DNA of 64,000 nt, taken from positions 84,820,194 through 84,884,193 of the forward strand of contig CM077002.1 of the NCBI GenBank assembly GCA_039090855.1, in the 5' to 3' direction. Below are positions 58,156-64,000 of this stretch, piece after piece. Each line of letters opens with the position of its first letter. Position 1 is the stretch's first letter. The translations under genes were made by a program, and so were the position numbers. The notes beneath the pieces were generated by a model that saw only the letters and a program-made list of their open reading frames with translations, was not told the DNA's origin and did not search any database. Source of the stretch: Macrothele yani. Taxonomy: Eukaryota > Arthropoda > Arachnida > Araneae > Macrothelidae.

Positions 58156-59421
58156 ATGTCTTTCCGACATCACCTAGATGATTTTACGCTTGGCCGTATT
58201 ATTGGCAAGACTGAAGAAGGGCGAAAAATAACAGATGTTGCCAGGGAGATCGACGTCAGTCACAGTGTTGTTTCAAGGCTTTGGAAATCATTTCAAACAA
58301 ATGGAGAGTGTAGCAAACGTCACGTGGGAGGTCGTGTTCGCAGTACGACACCTGCAGAAGATCGGTACATAGTGCTATCAACAAAAAGACACCGGCGCAG
58401 CACAGCTAGTGAGGTAGCAAATCAGTTTATGGCTGCTACTGGCAAGCGGATCTTCCGAAAAACTGTCGCCAGACGTTTGCATGAAGGAGGACTATACGCC
58501 CGCCGTCCTGTTGTGTGCATCCCATTGTCCAGACGTCACAGTACCACCCGTTTGTAATAGTGCCATCAACATCGCAATTGGACTGATAAGGACTGGTCTG
58601 CTGTCCTCTTCTCAGATGATAGTAGATACAGTCTATCGTCTGATTGTCGACGACAACTGATCTGGCGTGATAGTGGTACTGCATATTGTCCAGGAAACAT
58701 ACAGGAAAGGGATCGATATGCCGCCCCGGTGGCGCAGTGGTCTAAGGCAATGGCCTCTGATCATTCGTCCGAAAGGGGTCCGGGTTCGAATCCCGGTGAG
58801 GCATGGATGTTGTGTTTGTCTTACGGCACTGGCTCTCTCCCTTCCCTGGAACCAGTGATCCTAAATTAGGGACGGGCGACTGCCCATTGAGTTGCTCACG
58901 GTTGTCGTTAAACCACCAATCAAAAAAAAAAAAAAAAAAAAGGGAACCGATATCCGACATGTAGTGTCATGGTATGGGCTGGCATCATGATCAATGGCCG
59001 TACGTCCCTCTATGTGCTTCCAACTGGGACTATGACTGGCCAACGATACATTAATGATGTTCTGCTACCTCATGTTCGCATGTTCCGTGGTGCTGTCGGT
59101 GATAGATTCATTTTCATGGACGACAACGCAACATGTCATCGAACAGTCGCTGTCCAGGAGTGTCTTGAGAGCGAGGATATTCAACGCCTCGTATGGCCAG
59201 CACGTTCTCCAGATCTGAATCCCATTGAAAATGTGTGGGATGCTTTGCGGAGGAGTCTTGCTGGTCGCCAATGCCCTCCAATAAACAAGGACACCCTCAT
59301 CCGTGCACTGACAGAGGAATGGGATAAATTACCCCAACAGCTGCTTGATAATGTTGTGCAAAGCATGACACGACGTGTGGAATCTTGCATCGCCCTCCAT
59401 GGTGGCCATATCTTGTATTGA
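58156..59421 (+). pseudogene. Tc1-type transposase (element H), split by a SINE
   Basis: ATG at 58156: MSFRHHLDDFTLGRIIGKTE, helix-turn-helix EIDVSHSVVSRLWKSF, then FRKTVARRLHEGGLYARRP. At 58555-58560 two adjacent codons are TAA TAG where Gln-Trp is expected (both explained by C-to-T or G-to-A changes). The frame then goes on through LFSDDSRYSL (first site; DD for the usual DE) to the SINE at 58720-58940. After it come VMVWAGIMINGR, FMDDNATCHRTV (second site) and SPDLNPIENVWD (third, 34 residues later), ending GGHILY and TGA at 59421. Apart from the double stop and the SINE it is open. Confidence 0.9.
58720..58940 (+). mobile_element. tRNA-derived SINE, full length, inside Tc1 H
   Basis: tRNA-like head (A box TGGCGCAGTGG at about 58731, B box GGTTCGAATCC at about 58784), body with ggcatggatgttgtg, ctctcccttccctgg and cctaaattagggacgg, then gttgctcacggttgtcgtta and a poly(A) of about 19. 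Target duplications agggatcgatat (58708-58719) and agggaaccgatat (58941-58953) differ by one substitution and one indel. Pol III promoter boxes are intact. This is the reference copy for the family in this window. Confidence 0.93.
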
Positions 59422-59689
59422 CATCTTACGCCGGAACGCCTGCGGACGGTAATTGCATTTTTTTCACGTTTACGTATTCTGCACAAAATGGCCTGTTTGT
59501 CCCTTGAACACGTTCCAAAGCCTTCTGGATTTCAGAGCACAATACATTGTCTTTCTTGTAATGTCCTGGCATTCTGACATTATTTTATTTCACTTGGCAT
59601 CTAACCACATTTACTTTTTTTATGCGCTATATAGCCGTTTATGATCCGTCCTTAGCAATTGTCCAGCAGTGTATTATGTCTGGTAGCCC

Positions 59690-60610
59690 TTTCTCTGGAC
59701 TATGGACCCCATCTCGATTTCTAAGATAACAGGGCATTTCTTAAAATTAGTAGTGGTATTTTATTCCACTCCTCTTCCACTGCTTTCCATGGTATAGTCG
59801 TTGTTTTAGGTTTACGTTTAGAAAGCGCTCTTTTTAGCAGTCCGAAGACACAATAGTCCACAGGTGACACATCAGGGCACTTTGAAGGAATATGAGCAAA
59901 AGGTATAAACTTGATACCCATTTCTTTTTTCATTTCTTCAAGAAAGAGTGATAGACTTATAATGTGTGACTGGTAGCCTTATCTTAATAGAGTTCTACTC
60001 TTTCAAGTCTCCGTGGACAAGGGAATTGTATTTCCTCTTTAAATATAGGAGTTAAAACATTATTTTGGTTAAATGTACAATTGATTTTAACATTCTTTTC
60101 CACTTTTCTTAACTTTAATTTCCCATTGTACAAGAAACCAGCAATGATCACGAGTCCTTTACTGAAACTTTCTTTGGATTCTTGGAATCAAGTTTGTGAG
60201 ACATTTTCTGCTCTTTTGCGATAACAAATCGACTTATTTTCTTTACCGTCGTTTAGATAGATTCATGCTTCATCAGTAGTCACAGTAAATTTGCATCAGT
60301 CTCCGGCTAAGTGATTTTCATAAAAAAGTTTTCACCGTGCTCTGCGCTCAGCCACGTGCCTAGACAAAAGGCGGTGAACGTTATATTTTTTGGTTATTTT
60401 CAGATTCAAATCTTTGTTTATTGTTTTTGCAGTGGATGCACAGATTTTTAACGGCTTAGCGATTGCTCTTTCGGTCGGTGCATTTTCTTTTAAAACAAGA
60501 GACCTTACTTTTCAAATAGCCGTAAAAGTACGTATCTTCTTTAGATATTTGTTTGGTGTTCTTTTCCTGTTAAAAGCAATGCTGGCCGATTTCACACTTT
60601 ATTATTAATA
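59690..60610 (-). pseudogene. Mariner-type transposase remnant
   Basis: Only the C-terminal part is readable (59933-59721): GIKFIPFAHIPSKCPDVSPV, DYCVFGLLKRALSKRKPKTT and VEEEWNKIP. The xxxPDxSPxDYxxFGxLK block is that of mariner-type transposases ending in Asp. Upstream to about 60610, short peptide pieces in all frames suggest the rest of the gene, too decayed to follow. No terminal repeats found. Confidence 0.6.
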
Positions 60611-61190
60611 ATATTGCTTATTTTACATTTAGAAATGTTAATTCCATGACTTTATTTTTTAATTACCGATGCGAATATTTCTCTTCGTAAAGAGGAAAAA
60701 CATAACCTTCTATCCGCAGCTTGTTTACGTGTGCCATTTTCTTAGCGAACGATATTCAACTGCAGCAGATGTTCATTTCGTGTTCATCTAACAAGCTGTT
60801 GCCAGTTTCAATTTTTTGAACTTTTTTTATTTTCTGTAATTTCTTATCAAAAACGTTCTGTAAATGCGTGAGCATCTTCTGTATTTATGTAGTCTAACTA
60901 ACTAGTCAGTTGAAAATACGGTTTGACCCTCAAATAATTGCTACAAAAGGTTTCTCAGCGGTTTTTTGTAGTATCAGTTGTGCTGAATGACATACTAAAA
61001 GTTTACCAAAGTTTAACCACCGGAAAGGCCCAATTTTCTAAATGGCGTCCAAGATCGCCCTCAAATACCTAACTCCTACAGTTTTCATCCTAGAAAAGTA
61101 AAGTTGGTGTCTACCCCTATGTTTTTAGAGTCTTAGAATGCATTTATCACAAATAAATTATAAAAACATTTTATTTATCCTCAGTTTACC
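60611..61190. other. Unassigned sequence
   Basis: No gene seen. 61015-61090 (accaccggaaaggcccaatt, aaatggcgtccaag) looks repeat-like in composition but I cannot name it. Confidence 0.4.
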
Positions 61191-61420
61191 AAAAAAAAAA
61201 TTTTTTTTTTTGATTGGAATTTTAACGACCACCGTGAGCAACACAATGGGCTATAAGCAGTCGCCCGTCCCTAATTTAGGGTCACTGGTTCCAGGGAAGG
61301 GAGAGAGCCAGTGCCGTAAGACAAACACAACATCCATGCATCACCGGGATTCGAACCCGGACCCCGTTCGGACGAATGATCAGAGGCCATCGCTTAGACC
61401 ACTGCTCCACCGGGGCGGCA
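61191..61420 (-). mobile_element. tRNA-derived SINE, full length
   Basis: Same family as the copy at 58720-58940, in reverse: head at 61420 (tgccgccccggtggagcagt, A box changed by one base), B box GGTTCGAATCC at about 61355, body with cctggaaccagtgaccctaa and a tail ending ggaattttaacgacc region then A/T tract at 61191-61211. Flanked by accaaaaa on both sides, a probable target duplication. Confidence 0.9.
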
Positions 61421-61454
61421 CCAAAAATTTACAAAATTATCAATGTTACCGTAT

Positions 61455-64000
61455 TCACAAATAGTCATTGTCACATTCTTCTTCCCAAACAGATTCATTG
61501 AAATGATTTTCACAATTTTCTGTTTGGCACGGTTCCACAAGCAGACGTGCATGGTAGTCCATATCTGGTACAACTGCACCATTTTGTTCGGCAGGCAGTT
61601 GTGCAATTACAATAGAGTATATGAAGAAACCTTTCTGGTGCAAAAGGTTTATTAGTCATAACTGGTACATACTTATTGCCCAATGGCTTCCACCCCCCAA
61701 ACGACCGCATTCATATCACTGTCCTTTTCGATCCAAACCATGATTTGGTAATATACTCTGAAGCTGTGGTATTTTGTCGAGGACTCGGTAGAAGGAAGGC
61801 GCTCTGGATTGACGAATGACGTGGCAGAAACAATTATTTTACTGAAGAGTTGGTACCGCAAACTGGTAAGGGAATCAGTACTTCTGCCCCCAAAAAAGAC
61901 TGCCATTACCTTGCTTCCTAGCCCCTCTATAACAAATTTTGTTTGATATGGGAGCAGAAACACATTTGCACATTTCTGAATCGTTTGTTCACTGCTAATA
62001 AGTTTTTGGAATGCTGACTTCTTGCCTACACCAAATAAGCGAGAAGTTGCATCACATCCTGTGTAAGCATGAATGAGCAACAGTTGCGAACACACATTAC
62101 TACCCAGAACTCGTTTCATTTTACTGATGTCACATACCTTATGAAGTTTGGACTTGTCCGAACGAAAATATAGGTCTCTATTGTTTAGCTGTGCATAATA
62201 GAGGAGAAGGATGAGTAAATCTGTATCCTCCCTATCAACGTCGTTGGATGGTGTTCTGATGACTTGACAGCTACCTTGACGATGTCCACGTCTGCATCCC
62301 CTGACGCATGATAACACTGCAGCCCTTTTTCCGCAGTTCTTCTGTCACCAGACGAATAAGTGCCAGTTTGTCGCAAGGTGTGGAGAGAAAATCATCTTTT
62401 CTTCCAATAAACTCTGTTGCTGCATTGAAGCTGATGGTCGAGTGGGTGATTTGCCCACGTCGCTGATGCGTTTTATCCTTGATGGAAGGATCAACTTTGT
62501 AACCGTCAAAAATAACAGTTGCTTTCCCATAATGTTTTATGGTAAATTCTGCGTATGAGCGTGCAATGGCACCATAACTGTCGTTCTTTTTCCATGGCAA
62601 GCGATGAAGAAGGGAACCACCATCTAACACATAATGTTCAGTTGGTGGGATCGAATACATGACAGCTTTTTTGGATTCCAGCTTTTTTGGATACACCTCA
62701 ATCGCATGAGCCAGTTGAGCTTTGTCACTTTTGCGAAAGATTTCTTTGCCTTCAAACAAGGTTGCTGGGAATGAACTGAGCTCATAGCTCATTACATCCT
62801 CTAGAGGAAGGTCTCCAGTTTTTGACATAACCAAAAAATCGTTGGTAGAGCAGAGCAGGATCAATGGTTCGGTCTTTGTCAATTTTAATGCAGGACCCGT
62901 CACTAAAGGTTTTTCTCGGTCTTTTCCTTTAAATGATACATCAAAAATTGGCTTTCCGACCACATTTCGTGCAATATTTTTCCCGACAATCTTAAAATTA
63001 TGTACATTGACATCCTCTTCTGCAATTACACCCGTAACAATATTTCTCAAAGATGGGTCTGGTGAGAATGACGTACAGGTTACAAGTTTCCCCTTGATCT
63101 TCTCAAAGTCACAGTAATCTCATTTCATCCTTGGCAGTGTTGATTCTTGATGCTGATGACTGGTTGTGTAGGTAAGGTCATTGAATTAATGCATGACATC
63201 GTTGTATTGAGATGTAATATGTGTGGACATGGTCCACAAAGCACGCATTTCTTCAGTCATACCATTTCCGTGGGTCAATCCGCCACTGCTCTTTAAAGAT
63301 CTCATTAACGTCTGATCGATTACAAGGTCTGAACTAAGGACTGCCCAGAACTGGTTACTGCGGCGAATCACATGGAATCCCTTGGAAAATGCGGCATGTA
63401 CATCAGGATGTGTGTTCTGCAATTGACTCATTTCTTATACATAGAAATATGCAAATTTCAGGTAGTTATAGTGTCCAGCAGCAGCAAATATTGGCATACA
63501 GCCTGACACTGCTTGCAAGTGCATCATCCAAGATCCTATGCGATCTGCTTTGATGAGTGATCGGGCAATCTGCAGCATTCTCTGATAGTTTGTCCAAAGC
63601 AGACTTGTTTTTGACCTGTGGCCAAGTTCTGCCTTTTTTGTGTCAATAACTTTTTATTTCGATGAGTGTATCTGACTCTACGGCACTTTCGACCGTGATC
63701 TGTTTCAATATCAGTGATGAATATAATTTTTCTACTTCATTCACTAGTGACACAAATTGTGTGCTATTCTCCTGTATATCTGAGACAATTAGGTGATTGA
63801 GAGATCAGTCTATCAAGAGATGTCCACGAAAAGCTCTCTGTACTGATTTTTCGGTCATCGTGTGCTGGACAGTGTTTTCACCGTAGACAACTTCCATGAT
63901 GTTCCGAAGTCCTGTCCCTTCCATCAGTGTGCTGATTGCACCGAGCAGGTTCATAAATGTGTGAAAACATCCAAGCATCAATACGATGCTTTTTAAGTGG
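61455..64000 (-). pseudogene. Uncharacterised multi-copy protein with XPG/FEN1-like PIN nuclease motifs, broken and cut by the window edge
   Basis: Minus strand. The N-terminal region (64000-63430) is readable only across frames (RMLQIARSLIKADRIG-like). 63431-63186 has HAAFSKGFHVIRRSNQFWAV, LSSDLVIDQTLMRSLKSSGG and MTEEMRALW. Two in-frame stops follow (about 63186, 63121). Next is 63050-62271, with YVLDGGSLLHRLPW and ATVIFDGYKVDPSIKDKTHQ. Across frameshifts near 62300 and 62230 come GDADVDIVKVAV and REDTDLLILLLYY, then LLLIHAYTGCDATSRLF, and ST...TKYHSFRVYYQIMVW. The C-terminus, in yet another frame (61650-61455), is Cys-rich: CNCTTACRTKWCSCTRYG, CTSACG, CEN. The order VLDG, VFDG, (D/E)AD, EDTDLL, GCD parallels the acidic motifs of FEN1/XPG nucleases; this functional reading is my inference. 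I recall many copies of this family in arthropod assemblies. Confidence 0.7.

Larger units (their letters stand above)
57896..59671 (+). mobile_element. Tc1-like element H, interrupted by a SINE
   Basis: TA-flanked (57894-57895, 59672-59673). Ends CACTGCCGGACAATTGCTAA and ttagcaattgtccagcagtg are inverted matches over about 28 bp. Without the SINE and one duplication it is about 1.5 kb. Related in protein sequence to element D (36516-38061). Confidence 0.92.

Noticed and set aside
46381..64000. Search for the following cyclase exon (INIGPVVAGVIG-like)
   Set aside because: None found; probably beyond 64000.

Overview
This is animal nuclear DNA, almost certainly from an arthropod and most likely an insect with a large, transposon-rich genome. 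It is AT-rich and has no bacterial-style operons. The only host-gene sequence I can recognise is two short exons on the + strand (34977-35075 and 46260-46380). They have canonical AG/GT splice sites and join in phase. Together they encode 73 residues of the C2 catalytic domain of a membrane adenylyl cyclase that looks most like the insect Ca2+/calmodulin-responsive enzyme rutabaga. The neighbouring exons were not found, so the window is mostly intron: at least 35 kb upstream, 11.2 kb between the two exons and more than 17 kb downstream.

The introns are packed with transposons in several age layers. 1-6722: three broken copies of one RTE-like LINE in alternating orientation, joined at TA microsatellites, with a 1.1 kb near-perfect palindrome between the first two. 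9171-15068: a four-element nest in which a non-autonomous hAT was split by a Tc1 element, which was later hit by two further hAT elements, each with its own 8 bp duplication. 18295-19680: a broken member of an uncharacterised multi-copy protein family. 19790-25112: a Penelope-like element split by a DD41D mariner-type element, an internally deleted RTE copy, a decayed Tc1 and a tRNA-derived SINE. 28644-30052: a Tc1 with 36 bp terminal repeats. 30558-33838: a nearly complete hAT (DUF4371 type) with perfect target duplications. 35175-35469: a fold-back repeat with a tRNA-like core, just inside the intron. 36516-38061: another Tc1. 39305-41885: a tandem array of roughly 110 bp units interrupted by a DD34D mariner that carries its own 20 bp minisatellite. 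42238-43030: a SINE beside a Tc1 remnant.

After the second exon come a truncated Tc1 (47081-48057), a Penelope-like fragment bounded by inverted arms (48946-49956), a hAT deletion derivative (50156-51240), two Penelope-like copies head to head (52627-56400), two Tc1 elements (56412-57630 and 57896-59671, the second split by a SINE with its target duplication), a mariner-like remnant and another SINE. Last, at 61455-64000, is a broken gene of a second uncharacterised multi-copy family. Its four motif blocks look to me like an XPG/FEN1-type PIN nuclease, followed by a Cys-rich tail.

No mobile element here has an intact reading frame. A recurring theme beyond standard annotation is short, very exact inverted repeats with tiny loops, from 17 bp stems to 553 bp arms. 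They look like footprints of template switching during replication, or for the largest possibly an assembly artefact.
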